The translations under genes and the position numbers were made by a program. 40,950 nt of DNA from an uncultured Synergistaceae bacterium (GTDB taxonomy: Bacteria; Synergistota; Synergistia; Synergistales; Aminiphilaceae): NCBI GenBank assembly GCA_937868015.1, contig CALMLW010000288.1, positions 1-40,950 of the forward strand, given 5' to 3'. Below, piece after piece: positions 1 through 7,090 of the stretch; within the stretch, counting starts at the first letter, position 1, and each line of letters opens with the position of its first letter. Below the pieces are notes generated by a model. It was not told the origin of the DNA, did no database searches, and saw only the letters and a program-made list of their open reading frames with translations.

Positions 1-32
1 CGGGGCCCGGGACGACTTAAGGAGGATCTCTC

Positions 33-473
33 ATGTGGACTCTTGAAGAAGGGCTGCAAACGCTAAAGGCTCAGGGAGCCAAGATCACCGCTCAGCGCAT
101 CGCCATACTGAAACGACTGGAGGGGCGCAAAGATCATCCGTCGGCGGAGATGCTCTACAAGGAGTTGCGAGCGACCTTCCCCACCATCTCCTTTGCCACC
201 ATCTACGGCACGGCGGAGCTCCTCGCCCGGGCCGGGCTCATATCCATCCTCACCATCGACGACCGTCATGTGATCTTTGATCCCAACGCCGCCTTCCACG
301 GACACTTCAAGTGTTCCCAATGCCAGGGCGTAGAAGATATCCCTCTGCCGGAAAAGGGCCTGCCCTCTTTTGGGGGAGACCGGCCTCATCGGGTGGACGA
401 GGTCCAGGTCTTTTTTTACGGAGTCTGCCCCTCCTGTTTGGCCTCCGCCCAGGAACGAGCAGGAAACGCCTGA
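33..473 (+). CDS. perR: PerR-like Fur-family metal-dependent repressor
   Basis: A 146-residue Fur-superfamily regulator: a winged-helix DNA-binding domain (about residues 1-80) followed by a dimerisation and metal domain. Two CxxC pairs (C94/C97 and C132/C135) form the structural zinc site. H35, D83, H89, H91 and D102 sit where the regulatory Fe/Mn ligands of Bacillus subtilis PerR lie (H37, D85, H91, H93, D104). The Asp at the last position, where Fur proteins usually have Glu, favours a peroxide-sensing PerR role; that is inferred from family knowledge. The ATG is preceded by AAGGAGG with good spacing. No target gene is adjacent; the gene ends in its own terminator. Fur or Zur specificity cannot be excluded. 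Confidence 0.88.
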   Translation: MWTLEEGLQTLKAQGAKITAQRIAILKRLEGRKDHPSAEMLYKELRATFPTISFATIYGTAELLARAGLISILTIDDRHVIFDPNAAFHGHFKCSQCQGVEDIPLPEKGLPSFGGDRPHRVDEVQVFFYGVCPSCLASAQERAGNA

Positions 474-496
474 TTTTCCTCGGCGCCGCATCTCCA

Positions 497-537
497 GACG
501 GTCCAGAACCAAAAAGGTTCTGGCCCGTCGTTTTTTT
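497..537 (+). terminator. Rho-independent terminator after perR
   Basis: A near-perfect stem pairs 497-501 with 525-529 and 503-510 with 516-523, with one T/C mismatch and an AAAAA loop. It is followed by seven T (531-537). It lies 23 bases after the perR stop codon. Confidence 0.88.
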
Positions 538-553
538 CCCCACAAAAACCTTC

Positions 554-900
554 CATGGTGTATTATTGGACGGAGCCCTGGGCTCCCACCCCGACGATGG
601 GACGGGGGTCTTTTTTGTGGGCCATTTCAGGGTCGGGCAAAAAGTAGGCTTCGGTCCCCTTCGGCGCCCCGCCGAGAAAGCCCTTCGCCAGCGAATCCCC
701 ATCGTCGATGGGGGGGATTGGTTGTTTTGTGGAAACGGGGCGGGAGACCTGGCAAGCAGCACGATCCCCCGAAAATAGGCGTGTCCCTCGGAAGGCTAAA
801 GGGACGTCCCTTCCTAGTTCCTCGAGCTTCTTCGAAGGGGTGTCGTCAAGTAAACGGGGCAGAAGCGGGGCACGACTTTTTCTAAAATGGGAGCGGAACC
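554..900 (+). other. Intergenic region with overlapping hairpins
   Basis: No convincing gene lies between the perR terminator and the CPBP gene. Visible are a TATTAT hexamer (561-566), a hairpin at 572-586, and a stem of 588-593 with 603-609 followed by a T-rich tract to 616 that resembles a second terminator or attenuator. The ten bases 592-601 are perfectly complementary to 698-707. Bases 694-703 also pair with 707-719, so the two foldings exclude each other. A further GGAAGG/CCTTCC stem spans 790-814. It may be a structured leader or a small RNA; I could not match it to a known family. Confidence 0.4.
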
Positions 901-1416
901 ATGGCGCGATTCGCCCTAGCGGCCTTCATGTTGTACGGCCCCTTTCTCTGGTGTGTCCTCCGCCGAGAATCCCCCCAGAGGTATGGCCTGACTTGGCGCT
1001 GGGATCCTGCCCTGGTGCGGTCGGTGCTCTTCTGGTGCGGGTTCACCCTGATCCCCCTCACGGGGGTGGCGTGGTTTTGGCCCACGGGGGGCATTCCTCG
1101 CACGATACCGTGGGGAGGGGTGGGACAACTTGTGATGGCGGGCACCACCGCCGCCATCGTGGAAGAGATCTTCTTTCGGGGTTGGGTCCAGTCTTCCCTC
1201 AGACCCTGGGTGGGAACGATGGGACGGGTGGTGTTGGTGTCGGCTCTTTTTGCCGCATCGCACATGATTTTCCAGAGTCGTCCCCTCTTCCTCGCCACAT
1301 TTTTCCCGGGGCTTATCATGGGGTATTTGCGAGAACGGCACGACACCGTGTCGGCTCCGCTTCTGTACCATGCCCTGTGTAACGTCTGGGCCGTATGGTT
1401 TTTCCCGAACCCATAA
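901..1416 (+). CDS. CPBP (CAAX/Abi) family intramembrane protease
   Basis: A 171-residue hydrophobic protein with the CPBP glutamic-protease signature: VEEIFFRG (the EExxxR motif), then SALFAASHMIFQ in the position of motif 2 and a C-terminal LYHALCNVWA segment matching the HxxxN motif. Family members are multi-spanning membrane proteases of the Rce1 type; in bacteria most substrates are unknown, with roles proposed in bacteriocin immunity and protein processing. The protein is short for the family (commonly 200-300 residues) and contains little beyond the catalytic core. The ATG has a GGAGCGG ribosome site. No bacteriocin or substrate gene is nearby, so the role is unassigned. Confidence 0.85.
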   Translation: MARFALAAFMLYGPFLWCVLRRESPQRYGLTWRWDPALVRSVLFWCGFTLIPLTGVAWFWPTGGIPRTIPWGGVGQLVMAGTTAAIVEEIFFRGWVQSSLRPWVGTMGRVVLVSALFAASHMIFQSRPLFLATFFPGLIMGYLRERHDTVSAPLLYHALCNVWAVWFFPNP

Positions 1417-1541
1417 CGTCCTTTTTGATATCCTCCGACCCCGTCAGTGGGAAATCTAAGCCCTAGTTCCCTTCGGTGCTCCCGGGACTTTTCGGCTGTT
1501 TCTCTGGGGCCTTTCGGGGATAATTTTCCGAGGAGGTTGCT

Positions 1542-1577
1542 ATGCCAAAAGTTCTTAGGAGCTCCGGTTACCCATGA
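1542..1577 (+). CDS. 11-codon upstream ORF coupled to response regulator
   Basis: An ATG at 1542 follows a strong AGGAGG (1531-1536) with five-base spacing. It encodes the peptide MPKVLRSSGYP. Its TGA (1575-1577) overlaps the ATG (1574-1576) of the response regulator in an ATGA arrangement typical of translational coupling. It could be a leader peptide, a translation enhancer, or the relic of a longer N-terminus after a frameshift. No homology can be claimed for so short a peptide. Confidence 0.5.
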   Translation: MPKVLRSSGYP

Positions 1578-2407
1578 TCTCCCCCGACGCCACCGTGGGC
1601 CTTGCCATCAAGGACCCCAAGGTGCGCATGGCCCTGGAAGGGCTCCTGCGCTCCCTGGGGTTGGCGTGCACGACCTGGGATGATCTGGGGGATGTGGTCA
1701 TGGGCGTGGATCACCTGGACGCCCCTCTGGAGGTCCTTTTTTTAGGCTGGGGGCAGACCCAGGAGGGAGAGGCCTCGCAGATCCAGGCGATCCGGCTCCA
1801 CGCAAGGGGTTCTAGTACCCAGTTCTTTGCCTTGTCGCCGGAGTGGAGCGACATCCGCGCCCGGATGCGCGCCCGGGTGGCGGGGTGCGACGATCTGCTG
1901 GCCCTTCCCCCGGACCCCAATCAAATCCGTCGAGCCCTGGGCTTTCCCGTGGAAGAAGTTTCCGCCCCGAGCCCTGCTCCCGCCCCCGTACCGGAAAAAA
2001 CGACGGTCTCTGAAGATACCCCCTTTCCTCCGGACTTTCGGGTCCTCGTGGTGGACGACGCCGCCGTGGTGCGGGTAGGACTCAGTCGTCTGTTGTCCAA
2101 GATGGGGTGTGTGGTGGTGGAGGCGGAAAATGGCCAGGACGCCCTAAGAAAGCTTCCTTCGGCCAACCCGCACGTGATCATCACCGACCTTCTCATGCCC
2201 TACATGGATGGCTTTGGATTCATGCAAAACCTTCGGGAAAAGACCCAGTGGGAGCACGTTCCCGTCATCGTGGTATCCGGGTATGGAGACAAGCCGCGCC
2301 TCATCCAGGCCCTGCGCCACGGGGCCGTCGATTTTATCGTCAAACCGTTCAAGCCCGAGGTCATCAGGCAAAAACTGCTTAACATGCTGCATCAAAAAAA
2401 AGACTGA
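1574..2407 (+). CDS. Response regulator, degenerate receiver plus receiver
   Basis: A 277-residue protein. Its C-terminal ~120 residues are a canonical receiver domain: VLVVDDAAVV (acidic pocket), IITDLLMPYMDG (phospho-acceptor Asp), VIVVSGYG (Ser at the switch position) and FIVKPF (conserved Lys). The N-terminal ~125 residues have a similar alternating pattern (VGLAIKDPKVRMALEGLL at the start) but no acceptor Asp, suggesting a pseudo-receiver; this is inference. A Pro/Ala-rich linker joins them. No DNA-binding or enzymatic output domain is present, so it probably works by protein contact. The start is supported by AGGAGC upstream and by the coupled upstream ORF. No histidine kinase is adjacent. 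Confidence 0.85.
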   Translation: MISPDATVGLAIKDPKVRMALEGLLRSLGLACTTWDDLGDVVMGVDHLDAPLEVLFLGWGQTQEGEASQIQAIRLHARGSSTQFFALSPEWSDIRARMRARVAGCDDLLALPPDPNQIRRALGFPVEEVSAPSPAPAPVPEKTTVSEDTPFPPDFRVLVVDDAAVVRVGLSRLLSKMGCVVVEAENGQDALRKLPSANPHVIITDLLMPYMDGFGFMQNLREKTQWEHVPVIVVSGYGDKPRLIQALRHGAVDFIVKPFKPEVIRQKLLNMLHQKKD

Positions 2408-2410
2408 TAT

Positions 2411-2554
2411 CCCCCCGAACTGCCGACCCCTTGGGGGGGAAAAGCCTCCGCCTTGAGAACAACGGGGCTCTGCAAAGGAGACCAAGTCGCACCCTGGCGT
2501 CGGCGCCAGGAGAGGCGCTAAGGCCCCCCGAAAGATCCCTTGGGGAGGGCCTTG
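2411..2554 (+). other. Hairpin-rich gap after response regulator
   Basis: There is no gene here. C2411-2416 can pair with G2433-2438, GCGCC/GGCGC pair at 2503-2518, and an imperfect GC-rich stem spans about 2519-2554. None has a T tract. They may stabilise the 3' end of the response-regulator message. Confidence 0.3.
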
Positions 2555-2570
2555 GCCGTGAGAGGTCCCA

Positions 2571-2611
2571 AGAGGTCAGACCTTACCTTCGGGGAAGGTC
2601 TGACCTCTTTT
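2571..2611. terminator. Bidirectional terminator between regulator and glmS
   Basis: A perfect 14-base inverted repeat pairs 2571-2584 with 2595-2608. The loop contains CC-TTCG-GG, and the plus-strand side is followed by a short T run. It lies between the convergent response-regulator and glmS genes, so it probably ends transcription from both sides. Confidence 0.85.
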
Positions 2612-2623
2612 ACTCCTTTACCC

Positions 2624-4459
2624 TTACTCCACCGTCACGCTTTTGGCCAGATTTCGGGGCTGGTCGATGGGGCATCCCCGCGAAAGCGCCACGTGATAGG
2701 CGAAAAGTTGCAGGGGGATGACGGTCAAAAAGGGCGTCAATTCCTCCTCCGCCCAGGGCACGGCGATAACCTGTTCCACGTGCGACGATAGGAGCGTATC
2801 CCCTTCGGTCCCCACCGCCAACACGGGGGCCTTCCGGGCCCGGGTCTCCTGAATGTTAGATATGGTTTTCTCGTACAAGCTATCCCGGGGGGCCACCACA
2901 AAGACGGGGAGCTCGGGCTCCAGGAGGGCGATGGGGCCGTGCTTCATTTCCCCGGCGGCGTAGGCCTCCGCATGCACGTAGGAGATCTCCTTGAGCTTCA
3001 GCGCCCCCTCCAGCGCCACGGGGTAGGAGTGACCCCGGCCGAGAAACAGGAAACTCCGCGCCCCCGCGTAGCGAGCGGCGAGCGCCCGCACCGAGGCGTC
3101 AAGCCGGGTGAGTAACGCCTCCACTCGGTAGGGCAGCTGTAAAAGCCCCTCGGAAAGTCTTTTAGCTTCGGCGGAAGACACCCCTCCCCGCTTCAGCCCA
3201 AGGTAGAGCGCCAGGGCATAGAGGGTACCCATCTGCCCCATGAAGGTTTTGGTGGCCGCCACTCCTATCTCGGGCCCCGCCCGAAGGAGCAGGGTGTCGT
3301 GCACCTCTCGGGCTAGAGTCGACCCTCGCACGTTGGTCACCGCCAGGCATCGAGCCCCTTCACTCCGGGCCTTCCGCAAAGCCGCCAGTGTGTCGGCCGT
3401 CTCTCCGGACTGCGATACGAAGATAGCCAGCGTGTCGGCGTCGGCCCGCAAGGGACGGTATCGGTACTCCGAGGCGATGTCGGCGAGCACCTCCAGGCCG
3501 GTCCAGCGCTCCAGGACCCTTTGTCCCACCAGAGAGGCGTAATGGGCCGTACCGCAAGCCACCACGTGAATTCGTTTCCAGGATCGTATGAGGGCGTCAT
3601 CCCAATCCAGCTCCCCCGAAAGATCTACCCCCCCGGGGAAGATCCGCCCCTTGAAGGCCGCCCGAAGCACGCCTCCCTGTTCGTGTATTTCTTTGAGCAT
3701 GTAGTGAGGGAAGCCGTCTTTTTCCGCCATGGTCACGTCCCAATCCACCATGGATCCGGGGCGATGGATCTCTTCCCCCGTAGCGTTCCACATCGTCGCC
3801 CCGCAGGGGCCCAGACGGGCCATATCTCCGTCTTCCAGGTAGATGACCTCCCGGGTATAGGGCAGAAGGGCGGAAACGTCCGAGGCACAAAAGGCTTCCC
3901 CTTTCCCCAGCCCCAGCACCAGCGGCGATCCCCGCCGCACACAGAAAAAATGGTCCGGATCCTCACCGTCCATGATGGCCAGGGCAAAGGATCCCTGGAG
4001 GCGTCCCTGGAGTTCCCTTAGGGCCTCCGGCATAGAAGCAATCTCTCCCATGATGCGAGCCAGAAGCTGCACCACCACTTCGCTGTCGGTCTCGGAGGAA
4101 AAAATGGCGCCCTGTTTTTCCAGTTCTTCCCGGAGTTCGCTGTAGTTTTCCACGATGCCATTATGGACCAAGGCGAAACGATGGCGGTCATCCGCATGGG
4201 GGTGGGCGTTGGCCTGGGTCACCCCCCCGTGGGTAGCCCAGCGGGTATGGCCAATGCCCCGAAATCCGTCGAATCCCGCTGCGCGCACCGCGTCGGCCAG
4301 CTCCGCCACCTTGCCCACTTCCTTGATGGTGCGTAATCCTTCGGCGGTCCATACTGCCAGCCCCGCAGAGTCGTACCCTCGGTACTCCAGCCGCCGCAGC
4401 CCCTCCAACAACACGTCACAGGCGTTGCGAGGTCCGACGTATCCCACGATACCACACAT
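2624..4459 (-). CDS. glmS: Glutamine--fructose-6-phosphate aminotransferase
   Basis: GlmS (611 residues) makes glucosamine-6-phosphate from fructose-6-phosphate and glutamine, the first committed step to UDP-GlcNAc. It begins MCGIVGYVGPRNA; after Met removal Cys1 is the N-terminal nucleophile of the class II glutaminase domain (to about residue 220). Two SIS sugar-isomerase domains follow, and the protein ends in the family's usual ...NLAKSVTVE tail. An upstream in-frame extension is possible on paper, but the glutaminase needs Cys1 and an AGAGGAG site precedes this ATG. A glmS ribozyme lies immediately upstream in the same transcript. It sits beside glmM, the next pathway enzyme. Confidence 0.97.
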   Translation of the reverse strand: MCGIVGYVGPRNACDVLLEGLRRLEYRGYDSAGLAVWTAEGLRTIKEVGKVAELADAVRAAGFDGFRGIGHTRWATHGGVTQANAHPHADDRHRFALVHNGIVENYSELREELEKQGAIFSSETDSEVVVQLLARIMGEIASMPEALRELQGRLQGSFALAIMDGEDPDHFFCVRRGSPLVLGLGKGEAFCASDVSALLPYTREVIYLEDGDMARLGPCGATMWNATGEEIHRPGSMVDWDVTMAEKDGFPHYMLKEIHEQGGVLRAAFKGRIFPGGVDLSGELDWDDALIRSWKRIHVVACGTAHYASLVGQRVLERWTGLEVLADIASEYRYRPLRADADTLAIFVSQSGETADTLAALRKARSEGARCLAVTNVRGSTLAREVHDTLLLRAGPEIGVAATKTFMGQMGTLYALALYLGLKRGGVSSAEAKRLSEGLLQLPYRVEALLTRLDASVRALAARYAGARSFLFLGRGHSYPVALEGALKLKEISYVHAEAYAAGEMKHGPIALLEPELPVFVVAPRDSLYEKTISNIQETRARKAPVLAVGTEGDTLLSSHVEQVIAVPWAEEELTPFLTVIPLQLFAYHVALSRGCPIDQPRNLAKSVTVE

Positions 4460-4490
4460 AAAAACTTTCTCCTCTCTAGCCGTCCGCAGA

Positions 4491-4662
4491 AGGTGGCACG
4501 GGCTTTGTTCCGGGATCACTCGCCGGAGTTTGTCCCTGCCTAGGAGCCCTTCCAGCTCCCTGGGGCATCCGCCGAAGGTTCGATACTCCCCAGACCTCGT
4601 CCACCGCCTCTTCTGTCCCGTCTTTTCGGGCGGGATCGAAGGACTCTGGCGGTTCTGGCGCT
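4491..4662 (-). ncRNA. glmS self-cleaving ribozyme-riboswitch
   Basis: On the minus strand the leader has the conserved glmS ribozyme core in order. The cleavage-site segment A|GCGCCAGAACC has the scissile bond between 4662 and 4661. A P1 stem (CCGCC/GGCGG) follows, then GACGAGG with GGGGAGTATCG, then TTCGGCGGATGCCCC, matching the core sequence known from Bacillus and Thermoanaerobacter. Downstream are a GGAGC/GCTCC hairpin (4543-4559) and nested ACTC/GAGT, GGGA/TCCC and GGCA/TGCC stems that fit P3-P4. In known members glucosamine-6-phosphate is the cofactor for cleavage, and the cleaved message is degraded, giving feedback on GlmS. Confidence 0.92.
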
Positions 4663-4738
4663 TAACCAAAACGCTAAAGTTTTTTTGACATGGACCACCC
4701 CCTCCTAGGGCCCCGGGCGGAAAAGAAGCCCTCCATCG

Positions 4739-4787
4739 AAAAAAAATTATCGGGGACCGTCGAGGGCTCTATCGCCAAAGGCGACGG
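4739..4787 (-). terminator. Rho-independent terminator after galU
   Basis: On the minus strand just past the galU stop, CCGTCG (complement of 4782-4787) pairs with CGACGG (complement of 4757-4762). An inner TCGCC-AAA-GGCGA hairpin overlaps it. Eight T follow (complement of 4739-4746). It separates galU from the glmS ribozyme transcript. Confidence 0.75.
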
Positions 4788-4789
4788 CC

Positions 4790-5662
4790 TTACGCTTCAT
4801 CCCCCAGGACCTCTTGAAGAATTCCCTTGAGTTCCGGATCCTCCCACGCCATGGTGATGGTGGCTCGGAGCCATCCCTGCTTAGTGCCGCAATCCAGGCG
4901 CTTTCCCCGGTACAGGTACCCCCAGATGGGTTCCCGGAGGAGGAGGGATCGCAGGGCGTCGGTGAGCTGGTACTCCCCCCCCGCTCCGGGGTTCAAGGAG
5001 CGGAGCTCTTCGAAGATCGTGGGGGACAAGACGTATCGCCCCATAATGGCGTAGCGGCTCGGAGCCCGACCCGCCACGGGCTTTTCCACCATATCCTTGA
5101 GGCGGAACACCCCGTTTCCCACATCGTCGGCGGCCACAATGCCGTAGCGGGAAGTGTCTTCCGGGGACACTTCCTCCAGGGCTATCACCGACCCCCCGTG
5201 GCACTCATGAACATCGATCAGCTGCTTCATCACCGGGGGATCTCCCCGCATGACGTCGTCGGGGAGGATGACGCCGAAGGGGCCATCTTGGCACATGAGT
5301 TCGCCGCAGAGCACGGCGTGCCCCAGCCCCAAGGGCTCGGATTGACGGACGTAGGAAAATCGCGCCATCTGGGTAATGTCGCGCACCAACCGGCACAAAT
5401 CGTCCTTACCGCGACGCTCCAACAAGTCCTCCAGCTCCCAAGAGCGGTCGAAATAGTCCTCGATGGAGCGCTTTCCCCGCCCCGTGACGAAGATCACGTC
5501 GCCACACCCCGAAGATACCGCCTCTTCCACACCGTAGTGGATGATGGGGCGGTCGATGAGGGGGAGCATTTCCTTTGGGGTTTCCTTCGTTGCGGGCAAA
5601 AACCGGGTTCCGAGGCCCGCCACGGGAAAAAGACACTTGGTGACCTTACGGGAAAAAGCCAT
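4790..5662 (-). CDS. galU: UTP--glucose-1-phosphate uridylyltransferase
   Basis: A 290-residue GalU that makes UDP-glucose from UTP and glucose-1-phosphate for envelope polysaccharides and glycosyl transfer. The nucleotidyltransferase signature lies near the N-terminus: FPVAGLGTRFLPATK, then KEMLPLIDRPIIHY. Downstream are GVILPDDV and EKPVAGRAPS, all usual for the family, as is the length. The ATG follows AAAGGAGATAG. It lies 21 bases after glmM, so it is probably the last gene of the cdaA-cdaR-glmM-galU unit and ends in a terminator. Confidence 0.96.
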   Translation of the reverse strand: MAFSRKVTKCLFPVAGLGTRFLPATKETPKEMLPLIDRPIIHYGVEEAVSSGCGDVIFVTGRGKRSIEDYFDRSWELEDLLERRGKDDLCRLVRDITQMARFSYVRQSEPLGLGHAVLCGELMCQDGPFGVILPDDVMRGDPPVMKQLIDVHECHGGSVIALEEVSPEDTSRYGIVAADDVGNGVFRLKDMVEKPVAGRAPSRYAIMGRYVLSPTIFEELRSLNPGAGGEYQLTDALRSLLLREPIWGYLYRGKRLDCGTKQGWLRATITMAWEDPELKGILQEVLGDEA

Positions 5663-5683
5663 CTCTATCTCCTTTAAAATTTT

Positions 5684-7054
5684 TTAATTTTCTGCGTTCA
5701 GAGCGCAGATTCGGGCCTCTAGATCGTCACTCACGGCCTGCACCAGCGTGGGATCTTTGGCTTCCACCAGGATGCGCACCAGGGGTTCGGTGCCGGAGGG
5801 GCGCACCAGAATACGACCCACCCCCTGCATCCGGGCCTCGGCTTGGTTCAGGAAGACCTGCCAATTATCATCCTCCAGGATGCGACGCTTGTCCTTCACG
5901 TGGAGGTTGCGCAAAATTTGAGGGTACCGGGCGAAGCGGTCCACCAGGGTGTCCACGTCCTCTCCCAACTCCCGGCAGGCCCTCAGGAAGAGCAGGGCCG
6001 AACAGAGCCCATCCCCCGTGGAGACGAACTCTCGGATGATGATGTGCCCCGATTGTTCCCCTCCCAACTGGCTTTCTTCTCGTTTCATGGTCTCAAGGAC
6101 GTAGCGATCTCCCACGGGGCACCGGAACACGGGGATGTGTTCTTCTCCCAGGTGCTCCTCAAGGGCCATGTTGCTCATCACCGTGGCCACCACCCCCGAC
6201 CCCAGGGTGCCGCGACGGCGCAGCCAGCGAGCCAGGACCCAGAGGAGCACGTCACCATCCAGGGTGCGACCCTGGCGATCCACGAAGAGCACGCGGTCCG
6301 CATCGCCGTCGAAGGCCACCCCTAGTTGTCCCCGGTGCTCCTTGACGCACCCCACCAGGTGGGACATGTGCATGACTCCCACGTCTTCGTTGATGTTGAG
6401 CCCGTCGGGGCGATCCCCTGTCACCACCGTATCCGCCCCCAGGAGGGCGAAAAGGGGGCCCGCCACTGGTACGGCCGCTCCGTGGGCGCAATCCACCACC
6501 AGGCGGCCGGGCCAAGTATGCTCCCCCGCCAGGCTTTCCAACCAATGCTGGTAGCGCTCCCTCAGGAAAGCCCCGTCTCCCACCACCCCCGTCGAGGCTC
6601 CGGTAGGGCGCCAGTCGTCCAGGAGATGGTCGTCCATGTATTCTTCTATGGAGGCTTCATCTTCGTCAGAGAGCTTGCATCCTTGGGAGTCGAAAAACTT
6701 AATGCCATTGTATTCCGCCGGGTTGTGGGAGGCGCTGATCACCACTCCCCCCGAGGCCCCCACGCTGCCAATGGCAAAGCTCACTCCCGGAGTGGGCAAC
6801 ACCCCCACCGTGAGGGCGTCGGCTCCGGCGGACATGAGCCCCGCCATCGTGGCCGCCTCCAACATGTCTCCGGAGCGACGGGTATCTCGCCCCACCACCA
6901 CCCGAGGCCGGGACACCCCGCGGCGCACGAGCCACCACACGAAGGCCCGGGCCAGATGAAGCGCCATTTCCGGCGTCAGCATCCCGCGATTGGCCACGTC
7001 CCGTACGCCATCGGTCCCAAAAAGACAACGAACCCTACCCGATCCCGTCAACAT
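5684..7054 (-). CDS. glmM: Phosphoglucosamine mutase
   Basis: GlmM (456 residues) converts glucosamine-6-phosphate to glucosamine-1-phosphate. The N-terminus has FGTDGVRD, the active-site serine lies in ISASHNP (Ser109, phosphorylated in the family), the metal loop is DGDADR, the sugar-recognition motif is GGEQSGH, and the C-terminal phosphate loop is VRPSGTEP. The start is unusually extended (MLTGSGRVRC before LFGTDG), but GGAGGA precedes this ATG. The gene follows cdaR by 36 bases in the conserved cdaA-cdaR-glmM order; in Firmicutes GlmM also binds and inhibits CdaA, so a second regulatory role is likely. Confidence 0.96.
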   Translation of the reverse strand: MLTGSGRVRCLFGTDGVRDVANRGMLTPEMALHLARAFVWWLVRRGVSRPRVVVGRDTRRSGDMLEAATMAGLMSAGADALTVGVLPTPGVSFAIGSVGASGGVVISASHNPAEYNGIKFFDSQGCKLSDEDEASIEEYMDDHLLDDWRPTGASTGVVGDGAFLRERYQHWLESLAGEHTWPGRLVVDCAHGAAVPVAGPLFALLGADTVVTGDRPDGLNINEDVGVMHMSHLVGCVKEHRGQLGVAFDGDADRVLFVDRQGRTLDGDVLLWVLARWLRRRGTLGSGVVATVMSNMALEEHLGEEHIPVFRCPVGDRYVLETMKREESQLGGEQSGHIIIREFVSTGDGLCSALLFLRACRELGEDVDTLVDRFARYPQILRNLHVKDKRRILEDDNWQVFLNQAEARMQGVGRILVRPSGTEPLVRILVEAKDPTLVQAVSDDLEARICALNAEN

Positions 7055-7090
7055 GACAATTCCTCCAGGCTTCTTCAGATTTCCCTTCTT

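Noticed and set aside
731-815. Possible SRP or 6S RNA between perR and the CPBP gene.
   Set aside because: None of the conserved SRP tetraloop or symmetric-loop sequences are present, and a 6S-like central bubble could not be built convincingly by eye.
4684-4715. A plus-strand TTGACA at 4685-4690.
   Set aside because: No -10 element follows at 16-18 bases and no plus-strand gene lies downstream.
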